A DNA stretch of 64,000 bases from an uncultured Paracoccaceae bacterium (GCA_958439195.1 OY288152.1:44128-108127); one strand, 5' to 3'; counted from the stretch's first letter, positions 34,387 through 42,927 are shown. The notes: generated by a model from the sequence alone, not told the origin. Numbers and translations: made by a program.

Positions 34387-37053
34387 CTAAAGAGCGATGG
34401 CGTGGCCAAGGGTAAGGCCGTTTTCGCGCAGTTCCAGGCCATGTTCACGCAGTTCAAGGCCATGTTCACGCAGTTCCAGGATCGTGCGCGGCAAGAGGAC
34501 GCGGCTGTCAGCAAGCGCGGCGGACATTCCGGCGGTGTCGCCCGCACGCGCGGCATTTTCATATCGCAACAGGGCGGCGTGCAGGCCGGACAGGCCGATG
34601 GCAGAGGTTGCCCCCGCCGATTTGTGCGCAGCCCTGGCCGCTGCGTCATGAGCGCCGGTCAGGGCCAGCTCTTCCAGAGCGGACAACAGCACGCCCACTT
34701 CGGCCAGCAGGCGGTCGGCGATGCGGGTGACAACGTCGCGGCCCATTTCCTGCATCGTTTCGCGCAAGAGATCGAGATTCAGGACCGGTGGTTCGGATTT
34801 GGGTTGGATCATGGGCGGCATAACGGCCTTGGGGCGTGGGGCATGGGTGGCGATCATCGCCACGAGCGCGCTGCGGGTAACGGGTTTGGCCAGAACATCC
34901 GTCATCCCGGCGGAAAGGAATTCGGGCAAGCGTTCGGGGCTGGCATTTGCCGTCACACCGATGATCGGCACGTCACGGCTTGCACCGGTTTGTCGGATGC
35001 GGCGGGTGGCTTCGATGCCGTCCATGCGGGGCATGGAGATATCGGTCAGGATCATGTCAAAGCGGGCGGCGGTGGCCTTTTCCACAGCATCGATCCCGTC
35101 AACCGCAGTGGTGACGGTGTGGCCGCGCAGGCGCAGCATTTCGGTGAGCAGCAGGCTGTTGATCGGGTTATCCTCGACCACCAGAAGGTGCAGGACGGGG
35201 CCGTCGGCATCGGCACCGGGCTGGGACGCCGGTCCGGTTTCGGCGGCGGGCAGCGCGATGGGAAGGGTGACGTCAAAGGTGAAGGTGCTGCCTTTCCCCA
35301 AGGTGGAAGTGACGTGGATGGTGCCGCCCATCGCCTCGGCCGCCAGTTTGGCGATGCCAAGGCCAAGGCCGGTGCCTTCGCGCATCCGTGCAAAGGATGC
35401 ATCAAGTGTTTCAAAGTTATGGAACACCCGTTCAAGATCCGGCTCTGCGATGCCGATACCGGTATCGCTGACGTCAAAGGACAGGTGCAGTTTGCGCCCG
35501 CCATCCAGAACATCGCCCCGGAGCGAGACGGTGACAGTGCCCGCATCGGTAAATTTGATGGCATTGGCGACAAGGTTGTAAAGGAGGCGAGAAAACAGTT
35601 GCCGCGACGCCGTGACAAGGGGCAGCGGATCGGCGGGTTCCACAAGGCGCAACAGGTTGTCGCGTTTGGCGGCGTTGGGTTGGCTTTGCTGGATCAGGTC
35701 GCGGACAAGCTGCACCACGGAAAAGTCGGACATCTTGTAGCTGGCCGATTGTTCCGACCCAAGCCGGGTCAGTTCCAGCACATTGTTGACCTGATCCAGC
35801 GCCGCAGCGCCGCAGGACAGCACGATTTCCGACAGCCAGCTTTGCCGTTTGTCTAGGTCGGTCGAGCTTTGCAAAAGTTCGGTCGCGGCAATCAGACCGT
35901 TGAGAGGGGTGCGCATCTCATGGCTCATTACGGCCAGGAAGCGGGCCTTGGCCTCTTCGCCCTTGAGCGCGTCATTGCGGGCCTTGCGCAGGCTTTCCTC
36001 GCGTTCGATGCGTTCGGAAATGTCGCGCACAAAGGCGATGAACATGAGCGCGCCACCGGCACCCCGTGCCTCGGCCAGACCGACCTCGGCGGGGAAGTGG
36101 CTGCCATCGCCGCGCTGTGCGGTCATTTGCAGCCGCCCGTCCTGCAAGGTGCCGTCTTCGCCGTGGAACAGGCGGTGCAGGGTGGCGACAGGATCATCAT
36201 CGCCATCGCGCGACAGAATGTCGGCCAGGCCAAGGCTGGCAAAATCGTCCCGGCTGCGGCCGAACAGGTGTTCGGCGGCGCGGTTGCAATCGGTGATCTT
36301 GCCCAGCGCGTCACACATGAAAAGCGCGTCAAGCGAGCTTTCGATGACGGCCCGCAGGTTGAGGACGGCACGTTCGGTGGTTTCGGACCGGCGGCTAAGG
36401 GCGCGGTTTTGCAGGACGATGACGGCCGTCAAACCCGCCATCAACGCCAGCAGCCCAAGCGAGGCAGCGGCGAAGATTTGCAGGGAGCGGCGCAATTCGG
36501 CCCGGCGCGCATCGCCGTCTTGCAGCAGTTCTTGCAGCGATGTGACGACATCGCCGCGCACCTGATCGGATACAGTTGTGATCTCTTTGGAAAGCGCCGG
36601 AAGTGCCGCCGCAAGGGTGGCATCATTACCGTCGATCAGCGGGGTGATCCGGTCGAAGAACGCCCCTTGCGACCAAAGCGACTGGCGCAGGGAAGAATTG
36701 ATCGGCAAGTCGGCCAGCCGTTCCGATTGCGCAAGGATGCGGAAGCGGCTGTAGAAGATGTCGAAGGCAAGGCGAAGATCATCAAGCGCCTGCGGATCGG
36801 CAGGTGTTTCGACGGCAACAAGGATCGCGCGTTGCAGTTTCAGGGTGTCCACCTCGACCTGGGCCATAGACCAGGTCGCATTGTCGGAATCGACCGAGGA
36901 GGAGCGTTCCAGTTCCTGATCAATGCCGAAGAATACATACCCCATCGTGGCCAGCGTAACGACGAAGGTCAGCGCAATGACAAGCTGGCGCATCCGCACC
37001 GCGGCGCGGGCGAGACGGTTTTCCTGCAAGGCTTCGTCAAAGAATTGGCTCAT
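34387..37053 (-). CDS. membrane hybrid histidine kinase with PAS, receiver and Hpt domains
   Basis: An 888-residue kinase. Two membrane segments (about residues 25-45 and 194-216) flank a helical periplasmic sensor region. PAS (about 235-345), HisKA with the phospho-His in VMSHEMRTPLNG (about residue 378), HATPase_c (LVANAIKFTD, DTGIGI, EGTGLGLGI), a complete receiver (VVEDNPINS, TDISMPRMDG, GVTANA, KP) and a C-terminal Hpt with AAHKSAGATSAIG follow. The last 30 residues carry three heptapeptide repeats. ATG 37053 is used; a GTG lies at 37068. The next gene upstream encodes a periplasmic SUOX-like protein, and a NarL-type regulator is divergent beyond it, suggesting a phosphorelay of the three. 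Confidence 0.9.
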   Translation of the reverse strand: MSQFFDEALQENRLARAAVRMRQLVIALTFVVTLATMGYVFFGIDQELERSSSVDSDNATWSMAQVEVDTLKLQRAILVAVETPADPQALDDLRLAFDIFYSRFRILAQSERLADLPINSSLRQSLWSQGAFFDRITPLIDGNDATLAAALPALSKEITTVSDQVRGDVVTSLQELLQDGDARRAELRRSLQIFAAASLGLLALMAGLTAVIVLQNRALSRRSETTERAVLNLRAVIESSLDALFMCDALGKITDCNRAAEHLFGRSRDDFASLGLADILSRDGDDDPVATLHRLFHGEDGTLQDGRLQMTAQRGDGSHFPAEVGLAEARGAGGALMFIAFVRDISERIEREESLRKARNDALKGEEAKARFLAVMSHEMRTPLNGLIAATELLQSSTDLDKRQSWLSEIVLSCGAAALDQVNNVLELTRLGSEQSASYKMSDFSVVQLVRDLIQQSQPNAAKRDNLLRLVEPADPLPLVTASRQLFSRLLYNLVANAIKFTDAGTVTVSLRGDVLDGGRKLHLSFDVSDTGIGIAEPDLERVFHNFETLDASFARMREGTGLGLGIAKLAAEAMGGTIHVTSTLGKGSTFTFDVTLPIALPAAETGPASQPGADADGPVLHLLVVEDNPINSLLLTEMLRLRGHTVTTAVDGIDAVEKATAARFDMILTDISMPRMDGIEATRRIRQTGASRDVPIIGVTANASPERLPEFLSAGMTDVLAKPVTRSALVAMIATHAPRPKAVMPPMIQPKSEPPVLNLDLLRETMQEMGRDVVTRIADRLLAEVGVLLSALEELALTGAHDAAARAAHKSAGATSAIGLSGLHAALLRYENAARAGDTAGMSAALADSRVLLPRTILELREHGLELREHGLELRENGLTLGHAIAL
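34420..34482. repeat. three tandem 21-bp repeats in the kinase 3' end
   Basis: Units 34420-34440, 34441-34461 and 34462-34482, each close to atgttcacgcagttcaaggc. In frame they encode ELREHGL, ELREHGL and ELREN-type heptads after the Hpt domain. Units B and C are the most alike; A has diverged. Copy number could vary without frame disruption. Confidence 0.85.
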
Positions 37054-37126
37054 TCGCGGGTCTGGCACGGATCTGGCAGGTTTCTGGCGGAGACCGCCAC
37101 GCCCGGAATTGAGCGAGGCGGCGGGT

Positions 37127-37648
37127 TCAGTCTGTGACTTTCAACCCGGCGAGTTGCCAGATGCTCCAGCCATAGACCAGTTCGGTTTGGTATTCGGACC
37201 CGTCATCATAGGGAAAGACGATCCAGAGCGGCCCCTTGTCGCGGCGCGAAAAGGGTTCGCCGTCGATGTGGTAGGCGACGATCGGCACGGCATCGTCGAT
37301 CGCGTCCAGCGGGATCTGGATGCTGTAATTGTTCAGTGCGGTTGCCGTGATGGTGCCCCCTGTCGCGCCAACGGCATCCAGCAGCGCCTTGAGGGGGACG
37401 CCGTCAAACCGGTTTTTGCGGTCGGTCCAGTTTGTGGTGGTGTCAAACCCGGAGGTGGGCAGGGCTTGCAGCATGGCCAGGTCAAAGGCGGCGCCGGTGG
37501 CCGTATTGGTTTCGGAAATCGCGCCTTCGATGGTCAGGATCACGTCACCGGAGGGGGCGGCAAGTTCCGCCGCGACCGGCGCGGCCAGCGCAACCGGGAT
37601 GAACGCCGAAAAGACCGCGAGGCGGCTTTTGAAGGGAAACAGCGTCAT
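37127..37648 (-). CDS. periplasmic SUOX-fold-like protein lacking the molybdenum-ligand cysteine
   Basis: A 173-residue exported protein; the signal peptide is about residues 1-27 (AVFSAFIPVALAAPVAAE). The mature part resembles the oxidoreductase molybdopterin-binding (sulfite oxidase) fold: FDLAMLQALPTSGF, NRFDGVPLKALLDAVGATGG, VPIVAYHIDGEPFSRRDKGP and LVYGWSIWQLAGLKV. It contains no cysteine, so the usual molybdenum ligand is absent, and a sensory or binding role is more likely than catalysis. It lies directly upstream of the hybrid kinase on the same strand (about 73 bp) and probably feeds it a periplasmic signal. The ligand is unknown. Confidence 0.75.
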   Translation of the reverse strand: MTLFPFKSRLAVFSAFIPVALAAPVAAELAAPSGDVILTIEGAISETNTATGAAFDLAMLQALPTSGFDTTTNWTDRKNRFDGVPLKALLDAVGATGGTITATALNNYSIQIPLDAIDDAVPIVAYHIDGEPFSRRDKGPLWIVFPYDDGSEYQTELVYGWSIWQLAGLKVTD

Positions 37649-37731
37649 CAGAACATCCCGGCCTTGGAATAACTTGGCCGTTTGAGGATAGCGAAAAACG
37701 CTGGTTTCACGATTCCAATTACGGATGCATG

Positions 37732-37749
37732 CCCATCCGAAAGTATGGG
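37732..37749. promoter_or_regulatory. inverted repeat between the sensor operon and the response regulator
   Basis: CCCAT (37732-37736) and ATGGG (37745-37749) form an inverted pair with an 8-base gap in the 266-bp divergent region. NarL-type regulators often bind short heptamer pairs, so autoregulation is a possibility. Five-base arms alone could occur by chance. Confidence 0.3.
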
Positions 37750-37914
37750 TCGGCCTCTACTTAGTCGGGATCGGGCTGGCATGACTTTGTTTTGCAGCCC
37801 AAAGCGCCTATCCTGATGGATGTGTCGCCAAAATCATTGTTCTGCCCTTGATTGCAGGGGGAAAGCGGGGATCGTGGTGGCACCAAGGAATTGGAACGGC
37901 GCAGAGGGATCGGC

Positions 37915-38556
37915 ATGATTGGTGGGGCAGTCTCTGACAAAATTCGCGTTTTGATAGCGGATGACCATGAAATGGTTCTCGATGTGTTTGCCATGTATCT
38001 GTCTTCGGCTCCGGACATGGCGATTGCGACGGCCAAGACGCTGGATGAGGCGGTGGACCATATCGGGGCCGAGGGGCCGTATGATGTGGTGCTGCTGGAC
38101 CTGAACATGCCGGGGATGAATGGCGTGGCGGGGTTACGGCGGGCGATCAAACTGAATGGGGGCAAGCCGGTGGCCATCATCACCGGAAACCCGACGCCCC
38201 GGATGCTGGACGAGATCATGAATGCCGGGTCTTCGGGGATTGTGCTTAAGACGACGGGGGTTCGGTCTTTGGCCAACGCGATCCGGTTCATGCATGCGGG
38301 CGAACATTACATGCCGCTGGAACTGGTGCGCGAGCGACACAATGCCGGACGGACAACAAAGAACGGGCGGCTGTCGGACAAGGAAATGATGGTGCTGTCC
38401 TATCTGGCCGAGGGCAAGCAGAACAAGGAAATCGCCAACGACCTGAAGCTGGCGGAACCGACGATCAAGATGCATGTGACCAGCATCTGCAAGAAGCTGA
38501 CGGCGACGAACCGCACGCAAGCGGTGATCGTGGCGCGGGATCTGGGGTTGATCTAG
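37915..38556 (+). CDS. NarL/FixJ-type response regulator
   Basis: A 213-residue two-domain regulator. The receiver has VLIADDHEMV (acidic pair), LLDLNMPGMNG (phospho-Asp), and IVLKTTG with the switch Lys. The C-terminal LuxR helix-turn-helix is LSDKEMMVLSYLAEGKQNKE, continuing IANDLKLAEPTIKMHVTSIC and a final ATNRTQAVIVARDLGLI. ATG 37915 follows AGAGGG at 37903-37908; the frame opens earlier (37852) but that extension is polar and unlike receivers. Divergent from the SUOX-like/hybrid kinase operon, it is the likely final acceptor of that phosphorelay. Confidence 0.9.
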   Translation: MIGGAVSDKIRVLIADDHEMVLDVFAMYLSSAPDMAIATAKTLDEAVDHIGAEGPYDVVLLDLNMPGMNGVAGLRRAIKLNGGKPVAIITGNPTPRMLDEIMNAGSSGIVLKTTGVRSLANAIRFMHAGEHYMPLELVRERHNAGRTTKNGRLSDKEMMVLSYLAEGKQNKEIANDLKLAEPTIKMHVTSICKKLTATNRTQAVIVARDLGLI

Positions 38557-38570
38557 AGCGGTCGGAAGGC

Positions 38571-38613
38571 AAATCCTGACGCAGGATTTGCGCCGTTTTC
38601 TGACGCAGAAAAC
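38571..38613. terminator. paired hairpins with a shared CTGACGCAG core
   Basis: Two adjacent perfect 8-bp hairpins: AAATCCTG-ACG-CAGGATTT (38571-38589) and GTTTTCTG-ACG-CAGAAAAC (38595-38613). Both share the core CTGACGCAG. They lie between convergent genes (regulator ending 38556, transporter ending 38616), fitting a bidirectional terminator. The A/T outer arms favour termination both ways. Confidence 0.7.
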
Positions 38614-38615
38614 GC

Positions 38616-39518
38616 TTAGGCCGCTTCGGGGCGCGGGGGCGGGTTGCGACCGCGTTCGCGGATGGAAATGTAGATCGCGCAGGCGATGAGGATGGAGACG
38701 CCGACCAGCGTATACCCATCCGGCAGATCGCCAAAGAACCACCAGCCGACAAGCGTGGCCATGATCATTTCCGTATAGGCCAACGGGGCCAGAAGCGACG
38801 CCTCGGCGTGGTCATAGGCGCGGACGATGCAATAATGACCTGCCGTCGCAATCACGCCGATCAGGAACAGCATGGCCCATTGTGCGGGATTTGGGGCCTG
38901 CCAGGGGGCGATGATCAGGGCGGTGGTCAGAAGGGTGCCGATCAGGCTGGTGTGAAAGGTGGTGACCATGGCCGGGGCGCGGCCTGCGATGCGGCGGGTC
39001 ATGGCAAAATAACATGCAAGCGACGCACCTGCCCCCAGCGCCATCAGAGTGCCGGGGTTCAGTTCGGCAAAGCCCGGACGGATGATGATCAGCGTGCCGA
39101 TAAAGCCCACGCAGACGGCGGCCCAACGGCGGGGGCCAACCTTTTCGCCCAGAACAAAGGGCGAGATGGCCGTAAGGATCAAGGGCTGGACGAAGAAGAT
39201 GGCCAGCGCATCGGCGATGGGCAGGTATTTCAGCGCCGAGAAGAACAGGAAGGTGGCGGCGATCAGCAGCACGGCGCGCAGGCCGTGATACCAGGGCCGA
39301 TCAGGCCGGATTGCGGCGGGGCCGCCGTGGCGCAGCACGAACGGCAAGGTCAGAAGCGCCCCGAAGGCCATGCGCGCCCAGACGATCTGCATCACGGGCA
39401 TGCCTTGTTGACCTAGGAACTTTGCCACCACGTCCAGAAATGGCAGCAGCATCATCGCGGCGATCATCAAGGCCACACCGATCAGGGGCCGGTTGGAGCG
39501 GTGGGGCGTCGGGTGCAT
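38616..39518 (-). CDS. EamA/DMT-family permease
   Basis: A 300-residue inner-membrane protein with ten hydrophobic segments in two EamA halves. Visible motifs are LPFLDVVAKFLGQQGMPVMQ followed by IVWARMAFGAL, ALKYLPIADALAIFFVQPL, and in the second half APLAYTEMIMATLVGWWFFG and GDLPDGYTLVGVSILIACAI. DMT permeases export metabolites; the substrate here is not evident. It shares the strand with the LysR gene upstream, with an 18-bp gap, so the two may be cotranscribed. Confidence 0.92.
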   Translation of the reverse strand: MHPTPHRSNRPLIGVALMIAAMMLLPFLDVVAKFLGQQGMPVMQIVWARMAFGALLTLPFVLRHGGPAAIRPDRPWYHGLRAVLLIAATFLFFSALKYLPIADALAIFFVQPLILTAISPFVLGEKVGPRRWAAVCVGFIGTLIIIRPGFAELNPGTLMALGAGASLACYFAMTRRIAGRAPAMVTTFHTSLIGTLLTTALIIAPWQAPNPAQWAMLFLIGVIATAGHYCIVRAYDHAEASLLAPLAYTEMIMATLVGWWFFGDLPDGYTLVGVSILIACAIYISIRERGRNPPPRPEAA

Positions 39519-39536
39519 GTTGGGCCTGAAAGCTGA

Positions 39537-40439
39537 TCAGGGTGTGGTATCGGGGGCGGGCGGGGATGCCAAGGGGGTGTGGCGCAACCAATCGGCCACA
39601 AAGCGGGCCGGTGTGCCGGGACGCAGGGGCCGTTCGGACCAGAGCCGCAGCCCGCGTGGCAGGGTGACCCGCTGAGCAAAGGGTGCGACCAGGCGACCAT
39701 CGGCAAGATGGCGTTCCACCAGCGCCTGATGGCCGATCAGGATGCCCGCGCCGTTGACCGTTTCCTCGACCGCCAGCGCGTAGAGCGAAAAGACCGGCCC
39801 ATCGGGCAGCAAGGGTGGATCAGCAAGGGTAGAGGACCACAGCGCCCAATCGTCGGCCCATGTGGCGTCAGACAGGCAGGGGTGGTGGGCAATGTCGGCA
39901 GGGCTGCGCAGCGTGGCGGCCAGCGCGGGGGCGCAGACCGGAAAGATCACATCGGGGGCGATGCGGCCTTGGCGGTCATCAGAGAAGAACAGCGACAGGT
40001 CATAGGGGCTGCGTTTCAGGTTCGGGGGTGTTTCCAGCGCGGTGATGGAGATGCGGATATCCGGCGCGGCGGCGCGCAGGGCGGGGAGGCGCGGGGAAAG
40101 CCACAGTTGGGCGATGGCGGGAAGCGTGGCGATATGCACCGTGCGCGGGGCGGCGGCGGCGCGCAAGTCGCCGGTGGCGGCAGCCAGCGCATCGAAGGCT
40201 GCCGTCAGGGCAGGCAGCGATTGCTGGCCGAGTGCCGTCAGGCGCACACCACGCGGGGTGCGGTCGAACAGGCGGGCGTCAAGGGCGGCTTCCAGTTGCT
40301 TGACATGGGCGGTGATGGCGCCCGGTGTGACCCCCAGTTCCTGCGCCGCTGCGGCAAAGCCGCCCAAACGCGCCGCCGCCTCGAAGGCGCGCAGCGCGGT
40401 GAGGGGCAGGTCTTTCGGGCGGGGTGGGGCGACGGGCAT
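39537..40439 (-). CDS. LysR-family transcriptional regulator
   Basis: A 300-residue regulator with an N-terminal winged helix (LTALRAFEAAARLGGFAAAA, then QELGVTPGAITAHVKQLEAA) and a substrate-binding domain resembling GcvA-type members (TVHIATLPAIAQLWLSPRLP, GAGILIGHQALVERHLADGR, RPGTPARFVADWL). ATG 40439 is used; the longer frame to 40493 crosses the intergenic region. It is divergent from the SHMT-like gene (103 bp apart), the usual layout for a LysR regulator and its target, and may also control the downstream EamA permease gene. Confidence 0.92.
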   Translation of the reverse strand: MPVAPPRPKDLPLTALRAFEAAARLGGFAAAAQELGVTPGAITAHVKQLEAALDARLFDRTPRGVRLTALGQQSLPALTAAFDALAAATGDLRAAAAPRTVHIATLPAIAQLWLSPRLPALRAAAPDIRISITALETPPNLKRSPYDLSLFFSDDRQGRIAPDVIFPVCAPALAATLRSPADIAHHPCLSDATWADDWALWSSTLADPPLLPDGPVFSLYALAVEETVNGAGILIGHQALVERHLADGRLVAPFAQRVTLPRGLRLWSERPLRPGTPARFVADWLRHTPLASPPAPDTTP

Positions 40440-40542
40440 GGGGAGCCTTAATTTTCCTGACCCTAAGTTTTCGGATTTCTGATTTGCGGGCAAGGGGCAT
40501 TGGGTGATGTGATCGGGGAAAGTTCAGAACGGAGTTCATGCC

Positions 40543-41865
40543 ATGACACATCTTGCCCGCCGCACATGGGTGCCGGATGCCTGCGAGACCTATATCCAGC
40601 GCCTTGCCGGGGAGACGGCGGCAGGAGATAGCGCGACGGTGAAGGCGCGGATCGAGGCGTTGATTGCCCGGAACCTGGAGATCCACGACCGGGACTGTTT
40701 CAACCTGAACCCCGCCACCAATGTGATGAACCCAAGGGCCGAGGCGGCGTTGGCGCGTGGGTTGGGGTCGCGCCCCTCTCTCGGCTATCCGGGCGACAAG
40801 TATGAGATGGGCCTGGAGGCGATCGAAGAGATCGAGGTGATCGCGGCCGAGCTGGCGGCCGAAGTTTTCGGCGCGACCTATGCCGAGATACGCTGTGCGT
40901 CGGGGGCGATGGCGAACCTGTATGGGTTCATGGCGCTGGCACGGCCGGGGGATGCGATCATCGCGCCGCCACCTGCGGTGGGTGGGCATGTGACGCATCA
41001 CAAGGCGGGCTGTGCGGGGCTGTATGGGTTGGTGACGCATGACGCGCCGGTGAATGCCGATGGCTATACCGTTGATCTGGATGCGCTGCGCGAGATGGCG
41101 CTGCGGGTGCGGCCCCGGATCATCACTATCGGGGGCAGTCTGAACCTGTTTCCCCATCCGGTGCGGCAGGTGCGCGAGATTGCCGATGAGGTGGGGGCCT
41201 GGGTGCTGTTTGATGCGGCGCATCAATGCGGGATCATTGCCGGGGGGGCCTGGGCCAACCCGTTGGAGGAAGGCGCGCATCTGATGACGATGAGTACCTA
41301 TAAATCGCTGGGCGGGCCTGCGGGCGGGTTGATCGTGACGCGCGAGGCGGAAATTGCCGAACGGCTGGACCGGATCGCCTTTCCGGGGATGACGGCGAAT
41401 TTCGATGCGGCGAAATCGGCGGCTTTGGCGATTACCTTGCTGGATTGGCGGGCGGAGGGCCGTGCCTATGCAGCGGCGATGGTCGATCTGGCGCAGGCGC
41501 TGGCGCGGGAATTGGCGGGGCTGGGGCTGCCGGTCTTTGGGGCCGACCGGGGGATGACGACGAGCCATCAGTTCGCGGTGGAGGCGGCGGCGTTTGGCGG
41601 TGGGCAGGCGGCATCAAAGACGCTGCGCAAAGCCGGGTTTCTGGCCTGTGGCATCGGGTTGCCGATTGCGGCGGTCGAGGGCGATCTGAACGGGTTGCGG
41701 ATCGGGACGCCAGAATTGGTGCGGCGGGGCGTGACGGTGGCGGATGCGCCGGCGCTGGCCGCGCTGATTGCCGAAGGGTTGCGGGGGAATGATCCGGGCG
41801 CGGTGGCGGCGCGGGTGCGCGAGATGCGGTCACGGTTTACGGGTGTGCATTTCATAATGGATTGA
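40543..41865 (+). CDS. serine hydroxymethyltransferase-like PLP enzyme
   Basis: A 440-residue fold-type I PLP enzyme related to GlyA. Shared features are the substrate loop LGYPGDKYEMGLEAIEEIE, GGHVTHHKAG (PLP-stacking His), LFDAAHQCGIIAGG, and the PLP lysine in STYKSLGGPAGGL. Typical SHMT has Thr-His-Lys at this lysine; here it is Thr-Tyr-Lys, and the arm around it also differs, so reaction specificity may have shifted (for example toward 2-methylserine or another beta-hydroxy amino acid). A separate canonical glyA presumably exists elsewhere. Divergent LysR regulator upstream; the stop overlaps the convergent TetR gene by 14 bp. Confidence 0.78.
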   Translation: MTHLARRTWVPDACETYIQRLAGETAAGDSATVKARIEALIARNLEIHDRDCFNLNPATNVMNPRAEAALARGLGSRPSLGYPGDKYEMGLEAIEEIEVIAAELAAEVFGATYAEIRCASGAMANLYGFMALARPGDAIIAPPPAVGGHVTHHKAGCAGLYGLVTHDAPVNADGYTVDLDALREMALRVRPRIITIGGSLNLFPHPVRQVREIADEVGAWVLFDAAHQCGIIAGGAWANPLEEGAHLMTMSTYKSLGGPAGGLIVTREAEIAERLDRIAFPGMTANFDAAKSAALAITLLDWRAEGRAYAAAMVDLAQALARELAGLGLPVFGADRGMTTSHQFAVEAAAFGGGQAASKTLRKAGFLACGIGLPIAAVEGDLNGLRIGTPELVRRGVTVADAPALAALIAEGLRGNDPGAVAARVREMRSRFTGVHFIMD

Positions 41866-42361
41866 GAGCGGCGAGCAGGGTGTCGAGGGCGGCGCTGTCT
41901 GGTGATTGCGCCAGCGCCGCGCCATGCGCCCAGTCGATGAGGATGTCGCGCCATAGGAGGGCGTTTTGCCCGGTGAGGCCGGACTGGGCGAGAAGGTTTT
42001 CCAGCGTGTCGGTGATGCGCTGCGCCTGCGTCGGCAAGGGACCGGGCGTGCGGAACAGGGCTATGGTCAGGTGCGGATGGGTGCGCACCTTGGCCGCATA
42101 GGCGGTGATCAGGGCGCGCAGGCGGGTTTGCGGCGGGCCTTCATCCGGGGCGGTGACATCGGCATAGGCGTGATCGGCCAGCGCGCGGATCAGCGCGTCA
42201 CGGGTGCCGATATGGTGCTGGATCGCCATTGGCGTGACCTGAAGGCGCAGCGCAAGGGCGCGCAGAGTGAGGGCGGTGTCGCCTTGATCCAGCAGGGCCA
42301 GCGCGTCGGTCAGGATGGCGGTTTGGGTCAGGCGGGGTTGGCTTGGGCGGCCGGGTTTCAT
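41852..42361 (-). CDS. TetR-family repressor
   Basis: A 169-residue regulator. The N-terminal helix-turn-helix reads LTLRALALRLQVTPMAIQHH, continuing IGTRDALIRALADHAYADV, a TetR layout. The C-terminal domain is variable. ATG 42361 overlaps the stop of the upstream reductase gene by 4 bp (ATGA), so the two form an operon. A perfect palindrome sits ahead of that operon and is the probable binding site, giving autorepression. The inducer is unknown. Confidence 0.9.
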   Translation of the reverse strand: MKPGRPSQPRLTQTAILTDALALLDQGDTALTLRALALRLQVTPMAIQHHIGTRDALIRALADHAYADVTAPDEGPPQTRLRALITAYAAKVRTHPHLTIALFRTPGPLPTQAQRITDTLENLLAQSGLTGQNALLWRDILIDWAHGAALAQSPDSAALDTLLAALNPL

Positions 42362-42894
42362 GCGATGCGCCAGCGGGATTGGACAAGGCCGGAGGGCCAA
42401 CTGGTTGACGCCTCGTGGATCAATGGGATGTCTTGTGGAATGGTGCCAAAGAGCGGGCGGCCCTGACCGATGAGGACGGGGGCGGTGGTGATGGTCAGCG
42501 TTTCGATCAGGCCTGCACGCAGGAAGGATTGGACGATCTGCCCGCCGTCGATATAGGCGCGGCGGTGGCCTTGGTCGGCGAGATGGGCCATCGCCTGGTG
42601 TGGGGTTAGGTTGGCGAAGGCGACCTTGCCCTGCAGATCATCGGGGACAGGTTGATCGGCCAGCCTTCGGGACAGGACCAGCACCGGCAGCGTGTAGGGC
42701 CATTCAGGAAAGCCACGCACCGCATCAAAGGTGCCACGCCCCATCACGATGCATTCCATCCCGGCGATGAAGGTGGCGTAGCCGTGGTCTTCGTCCGGGG
42801 CATCGCGTGCGATCAGCCAATCAAGGCTGCCATCCGGGCGGGCGATGAAGCCGTCCAGGCTGGTGGCAATAAAGACGTGGCCGGTGATGGGCAT
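42358..42894 (-). CDS. dihydrofolate reductase-like / RibD C-terminal domain protein
   Basis: A 178-residue protein of the RibD_C/DHFR-like fold. It starts GHVFIATSLDGFIARPDGSL with DWL following, has MGRGTFDAVRGFPEWPY, an NADPH-type strand LPVLVLSRRL, YIDGGQIVQSFLRAGLIETL and TTAPVLIGQGRPLFG. These stand-alone proteins are poorly characterised reductases, and the substrate is unlikely to be folate. First gene of an operon with the TetR repressor, with its palindromic operator 19-33 bp upstream of the ATG. Confidence 0.9.
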   Translation of the reverse strand: MPITGHVFIATSLDGFIARPDGSLDWLIARDAPDEDHGYATFIAGMECIVMGRGTFDAVRGFPEWPYTLPVLVLSRRLADQPVPDDLQGKVAFANLTPHQAMAHLADQGHRRAYIDGGQIVQSFLRAGLIETLTITTAPVLIGQGRPLFGTIPQDIPLIHEASTSWPSGLVQSRWRIA

Positions 42895-42912
42895 GGGGAG
42901 GCTCCGGTTTAA

Positions 42913-42927
42913 TTATACAGTGTATAA
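42913..42927. promoter_or_regulatory. perfect 15-bp palindrome, probable TetR operator
   Basis: TTATACA-G-TGTATAA is perfectly symmetric and lies 19-33 bp upstream of the reductase ATG (42894). AT-rich palindromes of this size directly before a tetR-containing operon are typical autoregulatory operators. Confidence 0.75.
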
